Assembly: GCF_019683755.1 (NCBI RefSeq)
Contig: NZ_JADGHT010000003.1
Span: 1-44,380, forward strand
DNA: 44,380 bases
Reading direction: 5' to 3'
From: Thermogemmatispora sp.
GTDB taxonomy: Bacteria; Chloroflexota; Ktedonobacteria; Ktedonobacterales; Ktedonobacteraceae
Below, in pieces: positions 34,672 to 41,878 of the stretch. The translations under genes were made by a program, and so were the position numbers. Within the stretch, counting starts at the first letter, position 1; the number at the start of each line of letters is the position of its first letter. Under the pieces are notes generated by a model, which was given only the letters and a program-made list of their open reading frames with translations, searched no databases and was not told where the DNA came from.

Positions 34672-34713
34672 TGAGGAGCTATCTGCGGCAAGTGGATAGC
34701 TCCTCATTTGCTT
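34672..34713 (+). terminator. Terminator of speD
   Basis: TGAGGAGCTATC (34672-34683) pairs over 12 bp with GATAGCTCCTCA (34695-34706), followed by TTTGCTT. Confidence 0.8.
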
Positions 34714-34879
34714 GCGCTCTCGTGAAAAGAGCTGACTGGTGCTGAGGGGGCAATGTCATGCCGCACACTATCAGCCGGTCTGCCGCTGGCTACCTGCCTA
34801 CTGTCATCCTCAACGAGAGTGGGCCTCTGCTCGCGAAGACGGTTTCAAGCAATCAAAGGAAGAAAGGAGAGAATTGCTG

Positions 34880-35701
34880 ATGAGTACGACAGACCAAGGC
34901 GCTGCTGAACCGCGGCTGATCCGCCTGGGCTACGGTCCGCAACCTCTCCACTTTGGAGAGCTACGTCTGCCATCCTCACCTGGGCCTTATCCCGTGGTAG
35001 TGCTGATTCATGGTGGCTTCTGGCGCAATCCATACGACCTCTCTCTCATGAAAGGGCTAGCAGAGGACCTGACTGCTCACGGCCTGGCCACCTGGAACAT
35101 CGAATACCGTCGTCTGGGCGATGCAGGCGGTGGCTGGCCAGGTACCCTGCAAGATGTGGCCCTGGCCGTCGATTTCCTGTGCCAACTGGCAGAGAGTTAT
35201 GGCCTCGATCGAACGCGGCTGATCAGCCTTGGTCACTCGGCTGGGGGACAGCTTGCTCTCTGGCTCGCGGCGTGGCCCCTGCTTGCCCAGCAAGCCATTG
35301 GTACAGAACAGCAACCATTGCGCCCTGAGAGAGCCAAGCCCTTGCGGGGAGCAGTCAGCTTAGCAGGGGTGGTCGATCTAGAAGCTGGCTGGCAGCGTCA
35401 TCTTGGACGTGACGCCGTTGCCGAGTTACTAGGTGGAAGCCCCGCGGAAGTACCCGAGCGCTATCGCCTGGCCTCACCGGCGGCCTTGCTTCCGCTCGGC
35501 GTTCCCCAGGTGCTGATTCATGGGACCGCAGATGACCGTGTACCCGTGGAGGTCAGTCGCAGCTACGCAGAACGAGCGCGCCTGGCAGGCGATCAAGTGA
35601 CCCTGATAGAGCTGCCCAACGTTGATCACTTTGCCCTCATCGAGCCAAGCTCGGCGGCCTGGCAGACAACTCGTGAGCTGGTGCTGGCCCTCTGCCGCTA
35701 A
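34880..35701 (+). CDS. Alpha/beta hydrolase (esterase or kynurenine formamidase-like)
   Basis: A 273-residue cytoplasmic hydrolase. The oxyanion motif HGGFW is at 44-48, the nucleophile elbow GHSAGG has Ser120, and the other triad members are Asp218 or Asp219 (HGTADDRVP) and His250 (NVDHFAL). The HGG(F/Y)W form and the IEYRRLGD segment are typical of the BD-FAE/kynurenine-formamidase-like branch. The substrate is unknown. The ATG at 34880 is 10 nt from AAAGGAG. It starts about 170 bp after the speD terminator and is probably a separate unit. Confidence 0.85.
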   Translation: MSTTDQGAAEPRLIRLGYGPQPLHFGELRLPSSPGPYPVVVLIHGGFWRNPYDLSLMKGLAEDLTAHGLATWNIEYRRLGDAGGGWPGTLQDVALAVDFLCQLAESYGLDRTRLISLGHSAGGQLALWLAAWPLLAQQAIGTEQQPLRPERAKPLRGAVSLAGVVDLEAGWQRHLGRDAVAELLGGSPAEVPERYRLASPAALLPLGVPQVLIHGTADDRVPVEVSRSYAERARLAGDQVTLIELPNVDHFALIEPSSAAWQTTRELVLALCR

Positions 35702-35898
35702 GAATGGGGCGGCGCCTGGCTGGAAAAGATCGCCTGCGAGCAGATGAGCAGGACACGGCTGCCGCGGCCAGACCCGCGAGAAGGGCAAAGAAGATCTTGT
35801 CCACACCGTAGAGAAGCCTGGCCTGTGATCCCCTCCTTGGCTGTAATTGATTGCCGGCCTTATCGCGGCCCACCAGCGGCTCGTTCGTCCTAACTTAG

Positions 35899-36657
35899 CT
35901 AGGAAGACGTGCGTTTAGCCCACAAGCCGGTCTGTGAAACAAAGACATCGTAGCTGCCATCAGCCGGGTTGAACACGGCATTGCCATACGAGGCCTCTAC
36001 CAGATTCGACAGCCAGCTACCGCGCTGATTGCGCATTGTCTGGAAGAAATTGTCATCGCCCCCGTTCAGAACTACTACCGTGTGCTTGGCATTCGCCTCC
36101 AGATTGGGATCGTCAAAGCGTCCTTCCAGGCGAGTTAGCTTGTAGCCAGAATGAAGGCCCAGAACATTCAGCCAGGAGGGATACTTGATAATGTCTCCCT
36201 GGAGCATCCACTCATCACCGGCCACGATGTAGAAGTTGTCGGAGAGCTGACTACCGTCCTGGCCATAGAGGATCAGCTCAACGTTCATCGTGTGGGGCAT
36301 GTTAGCGACCGGATAGGCGCGTACATGGGCCACCTTGATATCACCAGTCAGACCGATATAGGTCTGCATCAGCGACGTGAGCCAAAGCAGCAGAATAGCG
36401 AACAGCAGCAAGACCAGCCCACCGAGGCCGTGACCTACACGGTAACGCCTCCGATAGCGAAAGAAGCGGCGATGGGGGTGATCATACCAGCCATGCTCCC
36501 AGGCTTCTTTTTCGCTGCGGTAAGGATGTTTCTGACGGTAGTAAACTTTTTCTCCTCGAACCACCCCTAAAATGGCATAGATGAGCAAAGCCAGGCCGAG
36601 GGCTGCAATGGCGAAGAGCAAGAGCTGCTGCCAGCCGAAGACAAACGGTGTATTCAT
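35899..36657 (-). CDS. Hypothetical membrane protein
   Basis: A 252-residue protein that I do not recognise. A first membrane helix (about 11-32) is followed by a basic, aromatic-rich cytoplasmic loop (EKVYYRQKHPYRSEKEAWEHGWYDHPHRRFFRYRRRYR) and a second helix (about 78-98). The C-terminal 150 residues are outside and probably a beta/alpha domain (VELILYGQDGSQLSDNFYIVAGDEW, TVVVLNGGDDN). The ATG at 36655-36657 follows AAGGAAGG. A good promoter lies about 140 bp upstream. Confidence 0.72.
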   Translation of the reverse strand: MNTPFVFGWQQLLLFAIAALGLALLIYAILGVVRGEKVYYRQKHPYRSEKEAWEHGWYDHPHRRFFRYRRRYRVGHGLGGLVLLLFAILLLWLTSLMQTYIGLTGDIKVAHVRAYPVANMPHTMNVELILYGQDGSQLSDNFYIVAGDEWMLQGDIIKYPSWLNVLGLHSGYKLTRLEGRFDDPNLEANAKHTVVVLNGGDDNFFQTMRNQRGSWLSNLVEASYGNAVFNPADGSYDVFVSQTGLWAKRTSS

Positions 36658-37054
36658 CGGGCCTTCCTTATGGTTTCTACTCCCCGGTCTTGCAAGCAGG
36701 GGCTTTCCTTATAGACGGTTGAAGACGACAGGACCTTCTCTACTAGAAAACACGTCCTACCGGGGGGTTAGGGTTCTCTTCAGGAAGAATATTACCGGGT
36801 GTAGTCAGGGGGGTCAAGAGACAGCAAATCGAGAAAAAGGACGGCCAGGAAGAGCGCGACTGGCGGTCAGGACGGGAAGAGTCTCACTCTGGCTAGCGCC
36901 AGGCTAGGGCCAGATCCCTGGGAAAAGCTGCCTGGTCCGGTCGGCGCTTCCTCTGGCAAGAGATTGCTGGGAAAGCGCGCAGTAGCGGCGGACGCCGAGG
37001 CGGACCAGGCGAAAAGACCAAAAGAGCAATCTAGGCACGCGAGCGAGCGGTAGC
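36658..37054. other. Intergenic region upstream of the membrane protein gene
   Basis: 397 bp. It contains the promoter at 36789-36817 and otherwise GC-rich sequence without a protein-like frame. It also forms the 3' side of the lacI-family gene; no terminator is obvious. Confidence 0.45.
36789..36817 (-). promoter_or_regulatory. Promoter of the hypothetical membrane protein gene
   Basis: Minus-strand TTGACC (36812-36817), 17-bp spacer, TAATAT (36789-36794). Confidence 0.65.
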
Positions 37055-38164
37055 CTAGGCCTCGGGGAGCAGCGCGGAGGGATGACGCTGCAAAGCACCG
37101 CAAGACTCGCGGATCACCAGACTGGTGGGCAGGACCAGACGCGGAGCCTCCCGCGGCAACTCTTCGACTGTGGTGGGTGTGCTCTGCCGCCGGCGCCGCG
37201 GCATCTGCTCCTGCTCAATCATCTCTAGCAGCAGCTTGATAGCTTGCTCACCCATAGCATGCACTGGCTGGCGAACAGTTGTCAGGGCAGGTCGCAGGTG
37301 CGCCGAGGCCGGATTGTCGTCGAAGCCCACCAGGGCGATATCTTGAGGAATGCGCAGACCAAGCGTTTCGGCGGCTGCGATCACGCCATAGGCCATGTAA
37401 TCACTGGCGGCAAAGATCGCTGTGGGTCGCTCGCTGGCAGGCCGCGAGAGGAGGTCAAGAGCACAGCGCTGACCACCCGCCGGCATAAAGTCGCCTTCCA
37501 GAACCAGCGAGGGATCAATCTCTAAACCTGCCTCCTGGAGCGCGTCGCAGTACCCCTGGTAGCGCTCATGGGAGACACAGTACTTGAGCGGCCCCTGAAT
37601 GTGGGCAATACGCCGGTGACCAAGCTCGATCAGGTGGCGCGTGGCTTCATAGGCACCGCGTCGATTGTCTGCCCCAATCCAGGGAATCCCTTCCGGCGGC
37701 GGACTCTGATCATCTATGAGCACAACCGGGAAGCCCTGGCGCCGTAGCCTCGTCAGATGCTGACTGGACTGACCCGGAAAGACAGCCAATAGCCCTGCGG
37801 TCAGCCGCGTGGCAAGAATACGATCAATGATTTTGCCACAGTCTCGCTCGTGATTAGAGCTGCTGATGCTATAGAGCACCATTTCATAAGAGGTGCTCTC
37901 TACGACAGAGGCCACACTCAGCAGCAGTTCGGGAATTAATGGCCAGGTCAAAGCCGGCACCAGCACGCTGATGAGAGGGTTACGTCCAGCAGCTAGCCCG
38001 GCTGCGGTAATGCTGGGGACAAAGCCTTGCTCTTCAACAATGCGTAGAATACGCTCGCGCGTCGCCGGGTCAACGTCCGGCTTGTTATGGAGGACACGCG
38101 AGACGGTGGTCGTGGAGACCTTCGCCAGGCGTGCAATATCGAGTATCGTCACTTTGTGGGCCAT
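37055..38164 (-). CDS. LacI family transcriptional regulator
   Basis: A 369-residue DNA-binding regulator. The helix-turn-helix at residues 5-26 (VTILDIARLAKVSTTTVSRVL) is the LacI/GalR signature. The effector-binding domain (about 60-335) has the periplasmic-binding-protein fold, with IPWIGADNRRGAYEATRHLIELGHRRIAHI and ALVGFDDNPASAHLRPALTTV as landmarks. The effector is unknown; a glycan-derived sugar is likely given the divergent glycoside hydrolase remnant. The ATG at 38162-38164 has GGAGG about 16 nt away, a loose spacing. It probably binds the paired operators at 38439-38463, near the divergent promoter. Confidence 0.93.
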   Translation of the reverse strand: MAHKVTILDIARLAKVSTTTVSRVLHNKPDVDPATRERILRIVEEQGFVPSITAAGLAAGRNPLISVLVPALTWPLIPELLLSVASVVESTSYEMVLYSISSSNHERDCGKIIDRILATRLTAGLLAVFPGQSSQHLTRLRRQGFPVVLIDDQSPPPEGIPWIGADNRRGAYEATRHLIELGHRRIAHIQGPLKYCVSHERYQGYCDALQEAGLEIDPSLVLEGDFMPAGGQRCALDLLSRPASERPTAIFAASDYMAYGVIAAAETLGLRIPQDIALVGFDDNPASAHLRPALTTVRQPVHAMGEQAIKLLLEMIEQEQMPRRRRQSTPTTVEELPREAPRLVLPTSLVIRESCGALQRHPSALLPEA

Positions 38165-38334
38165 AGGTGTTTGCTTTTCGCCTCCGCTGCATGTGGAACA
38201 TAACTGCCTCAAGGCAGGCAGGCCGATAAAAACCTGCCTTCATGTCGTCTCTACTCTGCTTTGCTGCTCCGGGTTCCTGCTCTACTCTGTGAGAAATCAC
38301 AGGTGACCTGCTTCGGTTACCTGCTTACGAGATA

Positions 38335-38363
38335 AGTATACCGAAACGCCGGCATAAGCACAA
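38335..38363 (-). promoter_or_regulatory. Promoter of the lacI-family gene
   Basis: Minus-strand TTGTGC (38358-38363), 17-bp spacer, TATACT (38335-38340). An imperfect inverted repeat AGGTGACC/GGTTACCT (38301-38308, 38315-38322) lies just downstream of the start. Confidence 0.5.
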
Positions 38364-38403
38364 GCATCCCGACGGTTCTATCGTGCCTGCTATTGTCCCA
38401 CTC

Positions 38404-38432
38404 TTGACAATCAAAAGTCTCCTAAATATATA
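38404..38432 (+). promoter_or_regulatory. Strong divergent promoter facing the glycoside hydrolase remnant
   Basis: TTGACA (38404-38409), 17-bp spacer, TATATA (38427-38432). It is the strongest-looking promoter in the right half and points rightward, away from lacI. No intact gene follows it for more than 5 kb on that strand. Confidence 0.75.
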
Positions 38433-38438
38433 TACTTA

Positions 38439-38463
38439 CGTAAACGATTACGGTAACGGTTAC
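38439..38463. promoter_or_regulatory. Tandem LacI-type operators
   Basis: CGTAAACGATTACG (38439-38452) has the CGTAA/TTACG arms and central ACGA of LacI/GalR operators. GTAACGGTTAC (38453-38463) follows directly. They cover the start and first bases of the rightward promoter, so binding would repress it. Confidence 0.75.
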
Positions 38464-38511
38464 AAAATAGAGAGGAACCACACCCTATAAGCTGGCCGAG
38501 CCTTTTCGACC

Positions 38512-38528
38512 GCGGCCTGGCAGGCCGC
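38512..38528. repeat. GCGGCCTG inverted repeat in the decayed leader
   Basis: GCGGCCTG and CAGGCCGC around a single central base, 80 bp downstream of the promoter. It is possibly an mRNA hairpin of the lost gene. Confidence 0.45.
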
Positions 38529-38585
38529 TCTGATCAGAGTCTGGTCAAGGTCTAGGCCGTGCAGCGGCGTGATGGATCGCCGTGA

Positions 38586-38813
38586 TGGATCGCTAAGTAT
38601 CTACTGATCAATACCGATCCGCTGACAGCTTATCAAGCCAGAGTGAATGTGGCTGGAGGACCTGGGGTGCATCTGCCACGACAGGCGGTGCGCTACGTCT
38701 ACGGTGAGGACAGTACAGCCCTCAGTGTCGAGCAACTCCGTGGGGCAGCTACAAGCGCCCCATTGCTTCCGCCCTATTCGCTCACAGTGCTAGTGTACCA
38801 GCTAACATTCTGA
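38586..38813 (+). pseudogene. C-terminal remnant of a glycoside hydrolase (GH44-like)
   Basis: A frame of 75 codons with no usable start and an in-frame TGA directly upstream at 38583-38585. It reads KYLLINTDPLTAYQARVNVAG, then RYVYGEDSTA, and ends LLPPYSLTVLVYQ. The LINTDP, VNVAG and terminal PPYSLTVLV segments match the beta-sandwich tail that closes many bacterial cellulases/xyloglucanases, GH44 in particular. The catalytic domain (several hundred codons) is missing. The remnant lies 150 bp behind a strong promoter with LacI operators, so the gene was probably a regulated glycan-degrading enzyme cut down by an internal deletion. Confidence 0.6.
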
Positions 38814-38838
38814 AGGCAGAGACTCGCTCGCACCAGAA

Positions 38839-38869
38839 AGGCCAGGCTGCTCTACCAGCAACCTGGCCT
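38839..38869 (+). terminator. Hairpin after the glycoside hydrolase remnant
   Basis: AGGCCAGG and CCTGGCCT (38839-38846, 38862-38869) pair, with TGCT/AGCA continuing the stem after one mismatch. It lies 26 bp past the stop codon. A weak T content follows (GTCAAATGTG). It may also end the opposing fructose operon. Confidence 0.55.
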
Positions 38870-39077
38870 GTCAAATGTGCTCCTCGTATCCTCGCCAGTG
38901 TCGGGAGAGATGGAGTATTTCTTTGATGGCTATCCAAGCGTTAGCTTGGGATGAAACTGCGCTGATCCTGCCTCAGCCAGCACCTCATCCCAGGCGCTTC
39001 GCTTGTCATGAGCACAGCTCTCGCGAACGAACACAGCTTCCCCTGCAGTTCCTACGCTCTATGAACCTGCACGCAGC

Positions 39078-40607
39078 TTAAGCCAAGGCTGCCTCCATGT
39101 GCTCCTGCTCGACTGCGATAGGGCGCTTAAGGACGAAGAGCATGCCGGTAGTCACCAACGTACCCGCCACGATCGACAGCAGATACTGTGGCAGATTACC
39201 CACGACGCCAGGCAGGAACATGACCCAGATGCCGCCATGCGGGACATGGAGCTGGCAGCCGAAGAAGGCCGAGAGTGCGCCCGTCACCGCCGAGCCGACC
39301 ATGATCGAAGGAATGACCCGGAAAGGATCATTGGCGGCGAAGGGAATGGCCCCCTCCGTAATGAAGGAGAGACCTAGCACCCAGGCAGCCTTACCAGCCT
39401 CGCGCTCATCGGGCGTGAAGCGATTCTTAAAGAGCAGTGTCGCCAGGGCCAACCCAAGTGGCGGGGTCATCCCGGCAGCCATCGCCGCCGCCATCGGCAG
39501 ATAAACCGGATTATGGGTATCAAGCAGCAAGCCAGTCGAGAAGGCGTACGCTGCCTTATTAACTGGACCCCCCATATCAAAGGCCATCATCAGGCCGATG
39601 ATCAATCCCAAGACCGCGGCATTGACCCCCTGCAGATCCTTCAGGCCGTTCACCAGAGCCTGATTAAGCAAGGCCACCGGCGTACCGACCACATAGAGCA
39701 TCAGAAGCCCGGTGATCAACGAGCCAAGCAGAGGCAGGATCAGCACCGGCATCAGTCCAGCCAGGTTGCTGGGTAGGCGAATGCTGCGGTTCATCCAATG
39801 TACCAGGTAGCCGGCCAGGAAACCAGCAATGATGCCGCCCAGGAAACCCGAGTTTGTGAGGCTGGCCAGAACACCGCCGATCATGCCTGGGGCGATACCA
39901 GGCCGGTCGGCGATCGAATAGGCGATGAAGCCTGAAAGGATGGGCACGAAGAGCAGGAAGCCTGCCTTAGCCCCAATGACGAAGAGCGCTGCTCCCAGCG
40001 ACTGCAGCGGCTGAGCAAGAAAACCGGTCGTTAACGTGGTCAGATTAGAGGTGTCGTAGAAGGCGATGCGGTAGCCAGCAATGGCGAAGGCCAGGGCAAT
40101 CAAGATTCCGCCTGCCACGACAAAGGGAATCATATACGAGACGCCGGTAAGCAGGTGCTTATAGGGACCACGACGAGCCTGGGCACGTGCCGCCTTGGCC
40201 TGTTGCACACGCGTCAGATAATCGCTGCTCTCGGGTGACGCCGTTTGGGTAGGGCTGCCGGCGCTACTAGCGGCGGCTCCCTGACGCGCTGCTGCCGCAG
40301 CCTCGGCGCGGGCGAGCGCCGCGCGAATGACCGCCTGCCCATCCTTAATAGCTGCGCTCGTCGAGGTCTCATAAACCGTCTTCCCGCTGAAGCGGCTCAA
40401 GTCGACCTTCGTATCGGCCGCGATGATCACCACATCGGCGGTGGTGATCTCCTCGGGAGTCAGGGTATTCTGCACCCCGACTGAACCCTGTGTCTCCACC
40501 TTGATAGTGTGGCCCAGGGCCTCGGCGCCGCGCTGAAGACCCTCAGCGGCCATAAACGTGTGGGCAATGCCTGTAGGACATGAGGTAATGGCTACAATCC
40601 GTGCCAT
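39078..40607 (-). CDS. fruA: Fructose PTS permease, EIIB-EIIC fusion
   Basis: Imports fructose and phosphorylates it to fructose 1-phosphate. The IIB domain (residues 1-100) carries the phospho-accepting Cys10 in [17 protein letters not shown]. An Ala/Ser-rich linker (about 105-160) precedes the IIC domain with about nine helices ([64 protein letters not shown]). There is no IIA, which is supplied by the fused protein upstream in the operon. The ATG at 40605-40607 has AAGGAG at 7 nt. The gap to fruK is 317 bp, so an internal promoter is possible. Confidence 0.95.
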   Translation of the reverse strand: MARIVAITSCPTGIAHTFMAAEGLQRGAEALGHTIKVETQGSVGVQNTLTPEEITTADVVIIAADTKVDLSRFSGKTVYETSTSAAIKDGQAVIRAALARAEAAAAARQGAAASSAGSPTQTASPESSDYLTRVQQAKAARAQARRGPYKHLLTGVSYMIPFVVAGGILIALAFAIAGYRIAFYDTSNLTTLTTGFLAQPLQSLGAALFVIGAKAGFLLFVPILSGFIAYSIADRPGIAPGMIGGVLASLTNSGFLGGIIAGFLAGYLVHWMNRSIRLPSNLAGLMPVLILPLLGSLITGLLMLYVVGTPVALLNQALVNGLKDLQGVNAAVLGLIIGLMMAFDMGGPVNKAAYAFSTGLLLDTHNPVYLPMAAAMAAGMTPPLGLALATLLFKNRFTPDEREAGKAAWVLGLSFITEGAIPFAANDPFRVIPSIMVGSAVTGALSAFFGCQLHVPHGGIWVMFLPGVVGNLPQYLLSIVAGTLVTTGMLFVLKRPIAVEQEHMEAALA

Positions 40608-40924
40608 ACGCAAACTCCTTTGTGTGTGCTTGCTTGGTGGGGTCGACAAAACGACGCTGCGTCATTGCTAGCGAGAACAAACACGTGCTCGCTCGCTCGC
40701 CACATAGCTCCGAGTCGCCTGCTGGCAGAGAATACCCAGCGCTGTGGTCGCAGGCGTAGGCGCCGTGGAGAGAATAGAACGGGCCGGTGGCACCGAGCAC
40801 AATCTAGCTCAGTAGACATGGTGCAGTCGGTGACCATCGCGGGTCAGGCCCTGCCGCTGACCAGCCTCCTGCACAGGCGGAGTGACCCGGACTGGAGAGG
40901 CCTCGCCCGGGGGAGCGTGCTCCG
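40608..40924. other. Gap between fruK and fruA, nothing recognised
   Basis: 317 bp. It contains a short hairpin GGTCAG/CTGACC (40842-40862) and a GCTC tandem run near 40687-40698. No promoter, operator or frame with protein character is clear. Confidence 0.45.
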
Positions 40925-41878
40925 CTACTCCTCAGCAGGCCGCGCTACAAGCGAGTAAACCTGCACGCGCTCGCTGTAGTGCTCCAATACGGACGACGGC
41001 GGTAAGGCCCCATCGAGACGCGTAATGCGCGCCAGAGCATAGGCTGTAGCCAGGCGAGCGCTGGCGGTGAGATCCAGGCCGCGCAGCTCCGCCAGCACCA
41101 GAGCGGCCACCATTGCATCTCCAGCGCCAACCGTACTCTCGACCGTTACCTCGGGCGGTACAGCGTGCAATACCTGCTCATCCTCCACGAAAAGGGCGCC
41201 CTGTTCGCCAAGGGAGACCACCACGCGACGAATATCGTGGCGCAGCAAAGAGCGAGCCGCCTGAGCCACGGCAGTGAGAGTGGTCAAAGGCTGGCCGGTC
41301 AACTGTTCCAGTTCCGCCCGATTCGGCTTCACCAAGGTTGGACCAGCCAGAATACCTTGAGCCAGCGCCTCGCCACTGGCATCGAGCACCGTCAGTCGGC
41401 CCAGCGCCTTCAGGCGCGCAATGAGTGTGGCATAGAAGGAGGCGGGTACCGCCGGCGGCAACGTACCCGCCAGCACAAACCAGCGGCAATCAGCGGCCAG
41501 CTCATCAATGGTCTGACAAAGCTTCGTCAGAGCCTCCTCCGAGGGGGCCAGGCCCGGCAAATTAATATCAGTTGTCTGTCGGCGCTCCTCATCGACAATC
41601 TTGATATCGATGCGCGTCTGGCCTGGGAGGCGTACAAAAGCATCGACGATACCACGCTCGGCAAAGAAGCGCTCAAAAAGCGTCGCATTCTCGCGACCAA
41701 GAAAGCCGGTGGCGCTCACCTGGCAGCCGCTAGCGGCCAGAAAAGCCGCCACATTAATCCCTTTACCGCCGGCCTGAAACAGCATAGTGTGGGCCCGGTG
41801 GACGTGGCCCGGCACCAGAGCGGCCACGCACACCGTCTGATCGATGGCCGGATTAAGGGTGACCGTTGCCACCTTCAT
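40925..41878 (-). CDS. fruK: 1-phosphofructokinase
   Basis: Phosphorylates fructose 1-phosphate, the PTS product, to fructose 1,6-bisphosphate with ATP. The protein has 317 residues of the PfkB ribokinase family: N-terminal VTLNPAIDQTV, substrate segment AGGKGINVA, and C-terminal ATP/catalytic motif STVGAGDAMVAALV containing the catalytic Asp. The start ATG overlaps the TGA of the upstream EIIA-HPr-EI gene as ATGA, so translation is coupled. Confidence 0.94.
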   Translation of the reverse strand: MKVATVTLNPAIDQTVCVAALVPGHVHRAHTMLFQAGGKGINVAAFLAASGCQVSATGFLGRENATLFERFFAERGIVDAFVRLPGQTRIDIKIVDEERRQTTDINLPGLAPSEEALTKLCQTIDELAADCRWFVLAGTLPPAVPASFYATLIARLKALGRLTVLDASGEALAQGILAGPTLVKPNRAELEQLTGQPLTTLTAVAQAARSLLRHDIRRVVVSLGEQGALFVEDEQVLHAVPPEVTVESTVGAGDAMVAALVLAELRGLDLTASARLATAYALARITRLDGALPPSSVLEHYSERVQVYSLVARPAEE

